Source: Myxococcota bacterium (GTDB lineage: Bacteria > Myxococcota_A > UBA9160 > UBA6930). Taken from it: a stretch of 64,000 nt of DNA. Shown piece after piece: positions 52,037-61,370 of the stretch (position 1 is its first letter; each line of letters starts with the position of its first letter). The notes under the pieces are model-generated. The model was not told the origin of the DNA and ran no database searches. It saw only the letters and a list, made by a program, of their open reading frames with translations. The stretch covers positions 1-64,000 of the forward strand of contig JANQFK010000067.1 in the NCBI GenBank assembly GCA_028277885.1. Reading direction: 5' to 3'. A program made the position numbers and the translations under genes.

Positions 52037-52367
52037 GCCCCGACAGGATCTCCCCATCCCGCTGCCCGTCGCGCTGGAGCGCGACGGTCGGGAGCGGCGC
52101 ACCGTCTACGCGGTCAACATCTCCGAGGGCGGCCTGTGCCTGCACCTGCGCGAGCCCCTCGAGGAGGGCGACCGGGTGTCGGTGGACTTCACCCTGCCGC
52201 CCGACGGGCCGCGGGTGGTGGCCGACGCGGTGGTAGTGTGGTCGAGCGGACCCGGACCCGCCGAGGGCGGCCACGCCGAGACGGGCCTGCGCTTCGAGAA
52301 GCTCGACGAGGAGCTGCGCCAGGCGCTCCACGAGTATGCGATCCGGCCGACGAACCGCCGCCGCTGA
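52029..52367 (+). CDS. PilZ-domain protein (cyclic di-GMP receptor type)
   Basis: A 112-residue single-domain protein. The PilZ signature is present: Arg residues in ERDGRERRTVYAVNISEGG (about 16-34) with the N-I-S-x-x-G box, followed by barrel strands LCLHLREPLEEGDRVSVDFTLP and ADAVVVWSS. The RxxxR part is represented by RDGRERR. The most upstream start is TTG 52029, inside rsmA; the first Arg pair lies only 18 codons later, so a later start would damage the domain. It probably binds cyclic di-GMP and signals to an unknown partner. Confidence 0.78.
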   Translation: MPEPRQDLPIPLPVALERDGRERRTVYAVNISEGGLCLHLREPLEEGDRVSVDFTLPPDGPRVVADAVVVWSSGPGPAEGGHAETGLRFEKLDEELRQALHEYAIRPTNRRR

Positions 52368-52407
52368 GCGACGGGAGGATTCGCGAGATCGGGTCTAGTC
52401 TGGCGGG

Positions 52408-52668
52408 ATGGAACGCCGCGAGCTCCTCGAGCTGGTCCTGGACCTGGCGCGGGAGACCGGCCTCGAGGTGCGCCGGGAGCCCGCCGCGGCGGCGCTGCGC
52501 AGCGGGGTGTGCCGCGTGCGCGGTGCGGTGTGGATCGTGCTGTGCGCCGCCGACCCGCTCGAGGAGCACCTCGCCGTGGCGGCCGCGGCGCTGCGGGAGC
52601 ACGCCGGGGCGCAGCTCGAGAGCCGCTACGTCCCGCCGGCCGTGCGCGAGCTGCTGGAGCGATCCTGA
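52408..52668 (+). CDS. Small hypothetical protein
   Basis: An 86-residue protein of unknown function: ELLELVLDLARETGLEVRREPAAA, then SGVCRVRGAVWIVLCAADPLEEHLAVAAAALREHAG and RYVPPAVRELLERS. It looks like a small alpha/beta domain with no signal or membrane helix. A TAGTCT box (52396-52401) ends 6 bases before ATG 52408, the same arrangement seen at other real genes here, which supports expression. Two cysteines (in GVCRV and VLCAA) are not in a known motif. It lies between the PilZ gene and the pantothenate operon. Confidence 0.6.
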   Translation: MERRELLELVLDLARETGLEVRREPAAAALRSGVCRVRGAVWIVLCAADPLEEHLAVAAAALREHAGAQLESRYVPPAVRELLERS

Positions 52669-52701
52669 GCCGTTCCCGTCCCCGCCCCGGCCCGGCCCGC
52701 G

Positions 52702-52721
52702 CATGGCCCCGCGGGGCCATG
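52702..52721. promoter_or_regulatory. 20-bp perfect palindrome before the pan promoter
   Basis: CATGGCCCCGCGGGGCCATG is a perfect palindrome ending 4 bases before the -35 TTGACA. It may be an operator or the terminator hairpin of the preceding small gene; no T tract follows it on the plus strand. The rest of 52669-52701 holds nothing recognisable. Confidence 0.45.
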
Positions 52722-52725
52722 ATGC

Positions 52726-52754
52726 TTGACACGGACCGGGCACGCTCATAGCCT
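52726..52754 (+). promoter_or_regulatory. Strong sigma-70-type promoter of the pan leader
   Basis: TTGACA (52726-52731), 17-base spacer, TAGCCT (52749-52754). The -35 is perfect and the -10 fits the TAGNNT pattern of this genome. Transcription would start near 52761, about 264 bases before the panB start codon. Confidence 0.7.
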
Positions 52755-52760
52755 TGATCC

Positions 52761-52990
52761 GTTCGAGGGGAATCGCGCGGTGCGATCTCCATCGGACGAG
52801 AAAACCTCGGGCCCGCGGGTCCGGCAGACAGGACGACGCCTGACGACGCCCAGCAGCTCGGATCCGCGAGGACCGAGACACGGGGGCGGGTAGGGCGATC
52901 GAGGCGGACGCCCCCCATCGGCCGACGCCAGGACCCGACCGGGTCCGATCGCACGCGCCTCCGGCAGCCGCCGGCGGGCGCGTTTTCGTT
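52761..52990 (+). ncRNA. Structured leader or small RNA ending in an intrinsic terminator, upstream of panB
   Basis: The transcript from the promoter above would fold extensively. A 12-bp long-range helix with one bulged G joins 52775-52787 to 52947-52958. Local hairpins include CTCGG/CCGAG (52857-52877), GGGGGCG/CGCCCCC (about 52882-52915) and GGACCC/GGGTCC (52931-52946). A strong terminator hairpin (52954-52982, 11-12 bp with a bulge) runs into TTTTCGTTT. The 3' strand of the long-range helix overlaps the terminator's 5' arm (52954-52958), so the two exclude each other, as in a riboswitch or attenuator. A pan RNA motif upstream of pantothenate genes is known, including in Deltaproteobacteria; I cannot confirm a match. 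A free-standing sRNA is the alternative. Confidence 0.5.
52954..52986 (+). terminator. Intrinsic terminator in the panB leader
   Basis: Stem CGCGCCTCCGGC (52954-52965) with its partner in 52970-52982, loop AGCC, one bulged C and one G-T pair, followed directly by TTTT (52983-52986). It is the clearest intrinsic terminator in the window and stands 39 bases before the panB ATG. Confidence 0.7.
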
Positions 52991-53024
52991 TCCGGGACCA
53001 GCGCCCCGAGGCGGGAGGCGCTGC

Positions 53025-53852
53025 ATGTCCACCGTCAACCAGGCCAGCCGTCGCGAGCACCGGGTCAGTGTGCGCTCACTCGCCCGCGCCAAGCGTCGGG
53101 GCGAGCCCTTCTCGATGCTCACCGCCTACGACCACGCCTTCGCGCGTATCTTCGACGCCGCGGGGATCGACGTCCTGCTGGTGGGCGACTCCCTCGCCAA
53201 CGTGGTGCAGGGCCTCGACACCACGCTGCCCGTCACCCTCGACGAGATGATCTACCACACGCGCCTCGTGGCCCGGGCCGCGACGCGCGCGCTGGTCGTG
53301 GGCGACATGCCCTTCGGCAGCTTCCAGGGCTCCCCGGAGCGGGCGGTGGAGAGCGCGATCCGCATGGTGAAGGAGGGCGGCGCCCAGGCGGTGAAGCTCG
53401 AGGGCGGCGTCGGCGCCGCCGAGACCATCCGCCGCATCGTCGGAACCGACGTCCCCGTGATGGGCCACGTCGGCCTCACCCCCCAGTCCGTGCACCGCAT
53501 GGGCGGCTACCGCGTGCAGGGCCGCGGCGACGCCGGCCGCGAGCGGTTGCTCGCGGACGCCCGCGCCGTCGAGGAGGCCGGGGCCTTCGCGGTGGTGCTC
53601 GAGGGCATGCCCGCGGACCTGGCCCGGGAGATCACCGCGGAGCTCGCGATCCCCACCATCGGGATCGGTGCGGGAGCGGCCTGCGACGGCCAGGTGCTGG
53701 TGATGCACGACCTGCTGGGCCTGAACGACTGGTCGCCGAGCTTCGTGAAGCAGTACGCCGACCTCGGAGCCCTGGCGTCGAAGGCGGCGCGGGCCTTCGC
53801 CGACGACGTGGCGAGCCGCAAGTTCCCCGGCGACGAGCACTGCTACCGCTGA
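53025..53852 (+). CDS. panB: 3-methyl-2-oxobutanoate hydroxymethyltransferase
   Basis: First enzyme of pantothenate synthesis, adding a hydroxymethyl group to alpha-ketoisovalerate. The 275-residue product is complete: [21 protein letters not shown] (about 27), [12 protein letters not shown] (about 49), [16 protein letters not shown] (about 88), AVKLEGG (about 120), [21 protein letters not shown] (about 147), and [13 protein letters not shown] with [21 protein letters not shown] (about 205). Metal-binding Asp and Glu residues in these blocks are kept. A GGAGG site is 6-10 bases before ATG 53025. It heads panBCD behind a structured leader. Confidence 0.96.
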   Translation: MSTVNQASRREHRVSVRSLARAKRRGEPFSMLTAYDHAFARIFDAAGIDVLLVGDSLANVVQGLDTTLPVTLDEMIYHTRLVARAATRALVVGDMPFGSFQGSPERAVESAIRMVKEGGAQAVKLEGGVGAAETIRRIVGTDVPVMGHVGLTPQSVHRMGGYRVQGRGDAGRERLLADARAVEEAGAFAVVLEGMPADLAREITAELAIPTIGIGAGAACDGQVLVMHDLLGLNDWSPSFVKQYADLGALASKAARAFADDVASRKFPGDEHCYR

Positions 53853-54733
53853 TGGAGGTCGTGCGCGACGTCCGCGCGCTGCAGCGCCGGGCCGACGAGG
53901 ACCGCGCCGCGGGAAGGCGCATCGCGCTGGTGCCCACCATGGGGGCGCTCCACGCGGGGCACCTCGCGCTGGTCGCCGAGGCGCGGCGGCGGGCGGACGT
54001 GGTGTGCGTCTCGATCTACGTGAACCCCACCCAGTTCGGCCCCGGCGAGGACCTCGCCGCCTACCCCCGCACCCTCGAGGCGGACCTCGCCGCCTGCCGC
54101 GAGGCGGGCGCGTCGCGGGTGTTCCTGCCCGACGACGCCGCCCTGTACCCGCCGGGCGCCCAGACCGTCGTCGAGGTGACGGAGCTCGCGAAGCCCCTGT
54201 GCGGCGCGGCGCGTCCGGTCCACTTCCGGGGCGTGGCCACGGTGGTGACGAAGCTGCTCGTGGCGGCGCGCCCCGACGTCGCGGTCTTCGGCGAGAAGGA
54301 CTTCCAGCAGCTCGCGCTGATCCGTCGCCTGGTGCGGGACCTCGGCTTCGACGTGGAGGTGGTGGGCGTCCCCACGCTGCGCGAGCCCGATGGCCTCGCG
54401 CTCTCGAGCCGCAACGCCTACCTCGACGCCGCCATGCGCGGCGAGGCCCCGGCCCTGGTGCGCGCCCTCGACGCCGCCGAGGGCGCCCACGCGGCCGGGG
54501 AGCGCCGCCGCGACGCGCTCCTCGCCGCGGCGCGGGCCGAGATCGCCAAGGCGCCCCACGCCGAGATCGACTACCTCGAGCTGCGCGACCCCGGGAGCCT
54601 GGCCCCGGCCCCCGAGCGGCTCGCGGGCCCCACGCTGCTCGCGCTGGCGGTGCGCTTCCCGGCGAGGGCCGGGAGCGCGGCCGGCGACGTGCGACTGATC
54701 GACAACCGGGTACTGAAGGAGAGCCTGTCGTGA
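53852..54733 (+). CDS. panC: Pantothenate synthetase
   Basis: Joins pantoate and beta-alanine with ATP. The 293-residue product shows the nucleotidyltransferase signature [15 protein letters not shown] (about 28, HAGH as HIGH motif), [21 protein letters not shown] (about 52), [13 protein letters not shown] (about 125), [18 protein letters not shown] (about 147) and the KMSKS-like [12 protein letters not shown] (about 180). ATG 53852 shares a base with the panB stop (TGATG). panD overlaps its 3' end by four bases. Confidence 0.96.
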   Translation: MEVVRDVRALQRRADEDRAAGRRIALVPTMGALHAGHLALVAEARRRADVVCVSIYVNPTQFGPGEDLAAYPRTLEADLAACREAGASRVFLPDDAALYPPGAQTVVEVTELAKPLCGAARPVHFRGVATVVTKLLVAARPDVAVFGEKDFQQLALIRRLVRDLGFDVEVVGVPTLREPDGLALSSRNAYLDAAMRGEAPALVRALDAAEGAHAAGERRRDALLAAARAEIAKAPHAEIDYLELRDPGSLAPAPERLAGPTLLALAVRFPARAGSAAGDVRLIDNRVLKESLS

Positions 54734-55080
54734 CCCGAACCCTGCTCAAGTCCAAGATCCACCGCGCGCGCGTCACCGAGGCCAACCTCGAGTACGAGGG
54801 CAGCGTCACCATCGACGAGGACCTGCTCCGCGCCGCCGACATCCTGCCCTACGAGGCCGTCGACATCTGGGACTGCACCAACGGGGCTCGCCTGCGCACC
54901 TACGCGATCGCGGGCGAGCCCGGCTCCGGCGAGGTCTGCGTGAACGGCGCCGCCGCCCACCGGGTGAAGCCCCACGACGTGGTCATCATCGCGAGCTGGA
55001 CCGAGCTCCCCGACGCCGAGGCCCGCGCCTGGAAGGCGAAGCGGGTCTTCGTGGACGAGCGCAACCGCCCGCGGGAGTAG
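54730..55080 (+). CDS. panD: Aspartate 1-decarboxylase
   Basis: Pyruvoyl enzyme making beta-alanine for pantothenate. The 116-residue proenzyme carries the self-processing site Gly-Ser in [10 protein letters not shown] (Ser25 becomes the pyruvoyl group), preceded by [14 protein letters not shown] and followed by [20 protein letters not shown] and [18 protein letters not shown]. No separate maturation factor is obvious nearby. GTG 54730 overlaps panC. With it the cell has the whole beta-alanine and pantoate-joining branch in one operon. Confidence 0.95.
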   Translation: MTRTLLKSKIHRARVTEANLEYEGSVTIDEDLLRAADILPYEAVDIWDCTNGARLRTYAIAGEPGSGEVCVNGAAAHRVKPHDVVIIASWTELPDAEARAWKAKRVFVDERNRPRE

Positions 55081-55131
55081 CGGCCGGGGCCCGGGCGCGG
55101 GCGGGTTCGCCGCCCGCTAGGATCGCCCGCC

Positions 55132-55632
55132 ATGGCGGCCTCCAAGGGCAAGGGCTCGAAGGGCGGGAAGGCCCGCAGCGCGATCGTCCAGAACCGGCGG
55201 GCCCGCCACGACTACGAGGTGCTCGACACCTTCGAGGCGGGCATCGCGCTGGTCGGTCCCGAGGTGAAGTCGCTGCGCGCCGGCAAGGCCAACCTCTCCG
55301 ACGCCTACGCGGTGGTGAGCCGCGGCGAGGTGATCCTCAAGAGCCTCCACATCAGCCCCTACCCCCAGGCCGCGCGCGAGAACCCGGACCCGCGCCGCGA
55401 CCGCAAGCTGCTGCTCCACCGCGGCGAGATCGCGAAGCTCGGCGGGCAGGTGGCGGAGCGCGGCCTGACCCTGGTGCCGCTGTCGATCTACTGGAAGGAG
55501 GGGCGGGCCAAGGTGGAGCTGGCGCTGGCGCGGGGGCGCCAGCGCCACGACAAGCGCCAGGCGATCCGCAAGCGCGAGGAGGAGCGCGAGGTGCGCGGCG
55601 TCCTGCGCCGGCGCCAGCGCGGACGCTCGTGA
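55132..55632 (+). CDS. smpB: SsrA-binding protein SmpB
   Basis: Partner of tmRNA in ribosome rescue. The 166-residue product has the SmpB oligonucleotide-binding core: VQNRRARHDYEVLDTFEAGIALVGPEVKSLRAGKANLSDAYAVV (about 18-62), KLLLHRGEIAKLGGQV and LVPLSIYWKEGRAKVELALARGRQRHDKRQAIRKREEER. The basic C-terminal tail is typical. The first 15 residues are a Lys/Gly/Ser-rich extension. A TAGGAT box (55118-55123) ends 8 bases before ATG 55132. The tmRNA gene itself is not in the window. Confidence 0.95.
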   Translation: MAASKGKGSKGGKARSAIVQNRRARHDYEVLDTFEAGIALVGPEVKSLRAGKANLSDAYAVVSRGEVILKSLHISPYPQAARENPDPRRDRKLLLHRGEIAKLGGQVAERGLTLVPLSIYWKEGRAKVELALARGRQRHDKRQAIRKREEEREVRGVLRRRQRGRS

Positions 55633-57023
55633 GCCGCGGGCGCGCCGCACTCCTGGCCGCCTCGCTGGTGCTGGCGGCGGCCGCCGCCGCGGAGCCCCGC
55701 TACCTGCACAACCGCTGGGACTACGAGGCCTTCCGCGCCGTCTACCCCGAGGTGCTCGAGCCCAACTACCTGCCCTTCATGGCGGCGCGGGTGGCGCTGC
55801 CCGCCGCGTCGCCGGCCTGGCGCCGTCCCTGGCGTTGGCTCGCGGGTTGGCTCGGCGCGGCGCCGCCACCGCCCGAGCTGCTCGTCTTCTGCCGCTGGTC
55901 CGACGGCGACTTCCCGCTCGCCGTGCACGTGGTGCCGCCGGTCATCGACCCCGGCCTCGGCGACGCGCTGTTCCCGCGCCCGCCGGGCGAGTACGTGGCG
56001 GCGGTGGAGCGGGCCCTCGGCCTGTGGGAGGACGGGCTCGAGGGCCGCGTGGGCTTCGAGATGGCGGCGAGCCGCGCCGAGGCCGACCTCACCATCGAGC
56101 TGCGCGGCGAGGAGGCGCCCACGCCGGACGCCTCGGTCCAGGTCCTCGGCGCGACCCCGCTCGGGGACGCCTGCCAGGTGGAGCGGTTGGAAGGGACGCC
56201 GCTCGATCCGCGCCAGGTCCGGCGCCTCGCCGTGCGCTACCGCGTGCCCGAGCTGCGCGTCTTCGTCGCCGACCGCCACGGCCTGCTGCTGCCCGACCAG
56301 GTCGAGAAGGTGGCGCTCCACGAGATCGGCCACGCGCTCGGGATGCACGGCCACAGCCCGATCCCCAACGACCTGATGTTCCGCGTGGTGCGCGACCGGC
56401 TGCCCCGCGGCGAGCTCGGAGCCGAGGACGTGAACAGCTTCGTCTCGCTCTACTCGATCCCCAACGGCACCGTCTACCGCGACCTCCCCGAGGCGCCGGA
56501 GGCGCCGCCCGACCTCGCGCGCGAGCTGCCGACCCCGCCGCGCCTCGCCCTCGCGCCCCACGTGGACCCGCGGCTGGGCTTCGAGGTGCAGCTGCCCGCG
56601 GGCTGGACCCACCTCGCCATGGAGCAGGGCGTGGTGGCGGTCGAGGGCGTCACCTGGGACTACACCTGCTCGATCCAGATCCTGGTGCGCGGCTACCCCT
56701 CCCTCGCCGACTACCTGGGCCGCTACGCCGGAGCCCACCTCGGCGGCGGCACGCTGGTCTCCGAGTCGGACGTCGAGGTCGCGGGCCGGCCGGCGCTGCG
56801 CTTCGTGCTGGCCGCCCCGGAGGCCGGTGCCATCGAGGAGCTCACCTTCCTCGAGAGCGGCGACGGCCGGGTGGTGATCGCGATCGGCGAGTGCCCCGAG
56901 CCGCTGCACGCGAGCTCCCGGGTCTACTTCGATGCGGTCCTCGACTCCCTCGAGCTGCACGGCGTCGGGCCCGCCGCCCGGGGGCGCGAGTACGCCCCGG
57001 GGCCGGAGGAGCCGGCTCCATGA
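55629..57023 (+). CDS. Exported metzincin-type zinc protease, matrixin-like
   Basis: A 464-residue secreted protein from GTG 55629 (GTGA overlap with smpB). A signal peptide (about 1-22) precedes a pro-region and a catalytic domain with HEIGHALGMHGHSPIPNDLMF: His231, Glu232, His235, Gly238 and His242, the HExxHxxGxxGH variant, with NDLM providing the Met-turn position. The C-terminal 170 residues (about 310-464) look all-beta and may be a substrate- or surface-binding domain (LGFEVQLPAGWTHLAMEQGVV). A trailing Pro/Glu tail follows. Sharing a four-base overlap with a translation gene is odd for a protease. Substrate unknown. Confidence 0.78.
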   Translation: MSRGRAALLAASLVLAAAAAAEPRYLHNRWDYEAFRAVYPEVLEPNYLPFMAARVALPAASPAWRRPWRWLAGWLGAAPPPPELLVFCRWSDGDFPLAVHVVPPVIDPGLGDALFPRPPGEYVAAVERALGLWEDGLEGRVGFEMAASRAEADLTIELRGEEAPTPDASVQVLGATPLGDACQVERLEGTPLDPRQVRRLAVRYRVPELRVFVADRHGLLLPDQVEKVALHEIGHALGMHGHSPIPNDLMFRVVRDRLPRGELGAEDVNSFVSLYSIPNGTVYRDLPEAPEAPPDLARELPTPPRLALAPHVDPRLGFEVQLPAGWTHLAMEQGVVAVEGVTWDYTCSIQILVRGYPSLADYLGRYAGAHLGGGTLVSESDVEVAGRPALRFVLAAPEAGAIEELTFLESGDGRVVIAIGECPEPLHASSRVYFDAVLDSLELHGVGPAARGREYAPGPEEPAP

Positions 57024-57078
57024 GCCGCCGCCAGGCGTGGGCTTTTTGCCTCGGCTCGTGGGGTCCACGGCTTCTCGG

Positions 57079-57107
57079 TTGACGGCGTCGATCGCGCTCG
57101 GTGTCAT
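57079..57107 (+). promoter_or_regulatory. Promoter of the 57135 gene group
   Basis: TTGACG (57079-57084), 17-base spacer, TGTCAT (57102-57107), with GGAGGGG and ATG 57135 downstream. It probably serves the following membrane-protein genes as well. Confidence 0.55.
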
Positions 57108-57134
57108 ACCGCCGGGGGACGAGGAGGGGCGGCG

Positions 57135-57536
57135 ATGCGGAGCCTCTTGGTCGGACTGGGGCTGGCGGTCCTGGTCTTCGGTGGCGTGATCTACGTGGCC
57201 AGCGAGTACGGGGGCGAGGTGGTCCACCTGCACACCACCGACGCCGACGGCGAGGTGCACGAGACGCCGCTCTGGATCGTCGAGATCGGTCCGGACCTCT
57301 GGCTCCGGGCGGGAGACCCCGGGAGCGGCTGGCTCCAGCGCCTCTCCGAGCGGCCCGCGGTGGAGCTCGAGCGGGACGGCCGGATGGGACGCTACGAGGC
57401 CTTCGCGGTGCCCCACATGGGGCCTGAAGTGGACGCCAAGATGGCCGAAAAGTACGGGCTGGCGGACCGCGTGATCGGCATGATCCGGAGCGAGGGGGAG
57501 AGCATCGCGGTCCGGCTGGATCCGCGGGGCGCCTGA
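57135..57536 (+). CDS. Membrane-anchored small protein with flavin-reductase-like (DUF385-type) sequence
   Basis: A 133-residue protein with an N-terminal helix (about 3-22, LLVGLGLAVLVFGGVIYVA) and a domain with HTTDADGEVHETPLWIVEIGPDLWLRAGDPGSGWLQRL and RPAVELERDGRMGRYEAF. The strand pattern resembles the split-barrel fold of pyridoxamine-oxidase or F420-dependent DUF385 proteins, an impression from the sequence only. GGAGGGGCGGCG stands before ATG 57135. Function unknown. Confidence 0.6.
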   Translation: MRSLLVGLGLAVLVFGGVIYVASEYGGEVVHLHTTDADGEVHETPLWIVEIGPDLWLRAGDPGSGWLQRLSERPAVELERDGRMGRYEAFAVPHMGPEVDAKMAEKYGLADRVIGMIRSEGESIAVRLDPRGA

Positions 57537-57584
57537 GGCGATCGTCCGGGCGCCGGCGTCGGGACGAGCGGCGAGGAGGGGAAG

Positions 57585-58358
57585 GTGAGCTACGAGATCC
57601 GCGAGATGTCCTTCGGCGAGATCCTCGACATGGGGTTCCGCCTGCTGCGCAACCACTTCGTCCTGCTGGTGGGCATCGCGGCCGTCTTCTACGTGCCCTT
57701 CGGACTGGTGGTGAACTCCCTGGTGGATCCCGCCACCGGGGCGCCGCCGACCCCGGAGCAGGTGCTCGTGCTCATCGTGCTCGGGCTGGTCGCCTTCGCG
57801 GTCATCAACCCGGTGGTCTTCGCCGCCATCACCCACGCCCTGGGCGAGTCCTACCTCGGGCGCTCGACGGGCATCGGCGACGGCCTGCGCGTCGGCTTCT
57901 CGATCCTGCTCCCACTGGTGGGCACCTCGCTCCTCGCGGTCCTGGCCGAGCTGGTGGGCTTCGTGCTGCTCATCATCCCGGGCATCTACCTGGCCCTGGC
58001 GTTCCTGGTCCTGCAGCAGGTGATGGTGCTCGAGCGGCGCTTCGGGTTCGCGGCGCTCAGCCGCAGCCACGAGCTGATGAAGGGCCACAAGGCGCGCGGC
58101 TTCGGCATCATGCTGGTGAGCTACATCCTCGTCGGCGTGGTGACCGCCGGCGTCGGCCTGCTGACCGCCATCTTCCCCGTGCCCGTGGTCGGCACGGTGG
58201 TCGACGCCCTGGCCCAGTCCGTGGGCTACGCCTTCCTCTCGGCGGTGCTCGTGGTGCTCTACTTCGACATCCGCTGCCGCAAGGAGTCCTTCGACCTGGA
58301 GCACCTGGCGAGCCTGGTCGAGGAGGAGGCGACGGGCGCACCGGCACCCATCGGGTAG
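57585..58358 (+). CDS. Multi-pass membrane protein, YciC/glycerophosphodiester phosphodiesterase membrane-domain type
   Basis: A 257-residue integral membrane protein with about six helices (about 24-45, 62-85, 100-125, 128-150, 180-205, 215-240). It begins SYEIREMSFGEILDMGFRLLRNHF and has RSHELMKGHKARGFGIMLV in the middle, which resembles the membrane domain seen in YciC and glycerophosphoryl diester phosphodiesterase fusions; no catalytic domain is attached. GAGGAGGGGAAG precedes GTG 57585. It lies 6 bases before the DUF4129 gene, so it belongs to the following module or provides its membrane platform. Confidence 0.65.
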   Translation: MSYEIREMSFGEILDMGFRLLRNHFVLLVGIAAVFYVPFGLVVNSLVDPATGAPPTPEQVLVLIVLGLVAFAVINPVVFAAITHALGESYLGRSTGIGDGLRVGFSILLPLVGTSLLAVLAELVGFVLLIIPGIYLALAFLVLQQVMVLERRFGFAALSRSHELMKGHKARGFGIMLVSYILVGVVTAGVGLLTAIFPVPVVGTVVDALAQSVGYAFLSAVLVVLYFDIRCRKESFDLEHLASLVEEEATGAPAPIG

Positions 58359-58364
58359 CGGCGC

Positions 58365-58982
58365 ATGGGCGAGGGGCTCGACGCCAGCGACGAGCGGGTC
58401 CGCGAGCTCGCCTCCGAGATCCTCGCCCGCGAGGAGTACGCGGCCTGGCGCATCGACGTCGACGCCTGGCGCCGCGTGATCGAGTGGCTGCAGGGCTGGA
58501 CCGAGTGGCTCGAGGGCCTGCGCCTCGACGCGCCGGCCCTCTACTGGCTCGTCGTGGTCGGCCTGCTGCTGCTCTCCCTGGTGCTCCTCGCCCACGTGGT
58601 CTGGACGGTGCACCGAGCCGTGAGCGCGCCGGTCCCCGAGGCGGCGCGCGGCGCGGTGCGCGACCGGCCCGGGCTGCTGGTGCTCGCCGAGGGCTTCGCC
58701 CGGGAGGGCCGCTACCTCGAGGCGGCGCGCCACGTCGAGCTCGCGACCCTCGAGCTGCTGCTCGAGAGCCGGGTGATCGAGCTGGGGCGCTCGGAGCCCA
58801 ACCGGGTGCTGCGCCGCCGGCTGCGCGAGGCGCCGCTCCCCGAGGCCGAGCGCCGGGAGCTGCTCGGGCTGGTGGACCGGCTCGAGCGGCGGCTGTTCCG
58901 GGACCGCGTCGAGGACCCCGAGCTCTACGCCGGCTGGCGGACGCTCCACCGCCGGGTGGCGGCGCTCCCGGCGCCGGCGTGA
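58365..58982 (+). CDS. DUF4129 domain membrane protein
   Basis: A 205-residue protein with one membrane helix (about 62-85, YWLVVVGLLLLSLVLLAHVVWTV) and a C-terminal cytoplasmic DUF4129-type domain: LVLAEGFAREGRYLEAARHVELATLELLLESRVIEL, NRVLRRRLREAPLPEAERRELLGLVDRLERRLFRD. The Arg/Glu-rich N-terminus is helical. DUF4129 proteins stand with DUF4350, MoxR and DUF58 genes, as they do here. Function unknown, presumably a membrane subunit of that assembly. Confidence 0.82.
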   Translation: MGEGLDASDERVRELASEILAREEYAAWRIDVDAWRRVIEWLQGWTEWLEGLRLDAPALYWLVVVGLLLLSLVLLAHVVWTVHRAVSAPVPEAARGAVRDRPGLLVLAEGFAREGRYLEAARHVELATLELLLESRVIELGRSEPNRVLRRRLREAPLPEAERRELLGLVDRLERRLFRDRVEDPELYAGWRTLHRRVAALPAPA

Positions 58983-58989
58983 GTCGGCC

Positions 58990-60389
58990 GTGAGTCGCGC
59001 ACGACGCTCCGCCATCGCCGCGATCGTGGTGCTCGCGGTGCTGGGCCTGTTCTGGCCCTCGAAGCGCACCCACCTCGAGGCCAACACGTTCGGCACCGTG
59101 CCCGGGGGCCAGCGCGCGCTGTTCGAGCTCCTGACCGACCTGGGCCTGCCGGTCTCGCGCAGCTACCTGCCGCCGGCCGTGCTGCCGCCCCAGGACGTGG
59201 TGTGGTGGATCGAGCCGACGGACGCCTGCACGCGGGTGGTCGCCGACCGGGGCGCCGACGAGACCGCGGACGCGGCCGACGACGAGGGTGCGGAGGGGGG
59301 GCCGGAAGGGGAGGCGGTGGCGCCCGCCCCGCCGGCCGATCCTCCCGCCCCGCCCGACCCGCCCGCGTCGCCGCTCTGGGATCCCGCCCCCTGGCTCGAG
59401 GCCGGCGGCACGGGCCTGGTGTTCCTGCCCACGGAGCCCTACTGGAGCCTGGCGAGCGCGCTCGATCCCACCCTCGTCGGGACGGACTGCACGCGTCTGG
59501 GCCCCTTCCTCCTGCCCGAACGCGACGCTCCCGAGGACGACGCGGAGACCGACGCGCCGGATACGGGCGAGGCGGGGGCCGGGGCCGAGGAGCCCGAGGG
59601 CGCCGACGGCGATCGCGGGCTCGACCCCTTCGAGCGCTGGTGGAGCGGGGAGCCCGACGCGGACGACGACCTCCCGGTGCAGGTCGTGGAGGGCGACCTC
59701 GTGGGCGAGCCCCGTCGGCTCCAGGGGCCGCGCCTGCGGCGCTTCCTCGGGGACGGCGGGCTGCGGGTGCGCGCGCGCGTGGACGGAGCCCCCTTCGTGC
59801 TCGAGAAGCGGGTCGGCGCGGGCCGGCTCGTGGTGGTCGCCGACGGCCGCTTCCTCACCAACGCCTGGCTGGACCGCGCCGACGCGGCGCCCCTGGCCCT
59901 CGACCTGGTGCGCGCCTTCGGCGTGCCCGCCTTCGACGAGCGCAGCCACGGCCTGCGCCGGGAGCAGCGGGCCCTGGTCTACCTGGCCGGCTCGCCGGCG
60001 CTGCCGGTCTTCGGTGGCCTCGTGGCCCTGGGCCTGCTGGCCCTGTGGCGCGGCAGCGCGCTGCCCCGCCGCGCCGTTGCCGAGGCGGACCCGGGGGCGC
60101 CGGAGCTCGAGCGCTTCGTCGACTCCCTCGCCACCCTCTACGCCCGCAGCCGGGACCACGCCCAGGTGGCCCGGCGCTACCGCGAGCTCAGCGTGGCGCG
60201 CCTGCGGCGGCGGCTCGGCCTGCCGCCCGAGACGCCGGCCCGGGCGGTGGTCGAGCGCCTGCGCGGCGAGGGGCGGGTCGCCCCCGCGGACCTGTCCCTG
60301 CTCGAGGCCGAGGACGCCCCGGTGCGCGGCGCCGCGGAGCTCCGCGGCCTGGCCCGCAGATTGGACGCACTCGTGAAGGAGGCCTGCCG

Positions 60390-60393
<4 letters not shown>
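58990..60393 (+). CDS. DUF4350 domain membrane protein
   Basis: A 467-residue protein starting at GTG 58990. It has an N-terminal helix (about 8-23), the typical NTFGTVPGGQRALFELLTDLGLPVSR opening, an extracytoplasmic region with low-complexity acidic/Pro inserts (about 88-120 and 175-205), a second helix (about 340-358, LPVFGGLVALGLLALWRG) and a cytoplasmic C-terminal part (about 370-467) with LATLYARSRDHAQVARRYRELSVARLRRRLGL. DUF4350 occurs next to MoxR and DUF58 genes. It overlaps the MoxR gene by four bases. Confidence 0.82.

Positions 60394-61366
<973 letters not shown>

Positions 61367-61370
<4 letters not shown>

Noticed and set aside
52761-52990. panB leader as 6S RNA, tmRNA, SRP RNA or RNase P RNA
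   Set aside because: Length and a closing helix would allow 6S, but I find no conserved core words of any of these; kept as an unknown leader.
55488-59096. 1202-codon open frame on the minus strand
   Set aside because: It is antisense to smpB, the metzincin and the membrane genes, with low-complexity His/Arg/Ala/Gly composition and no domain.
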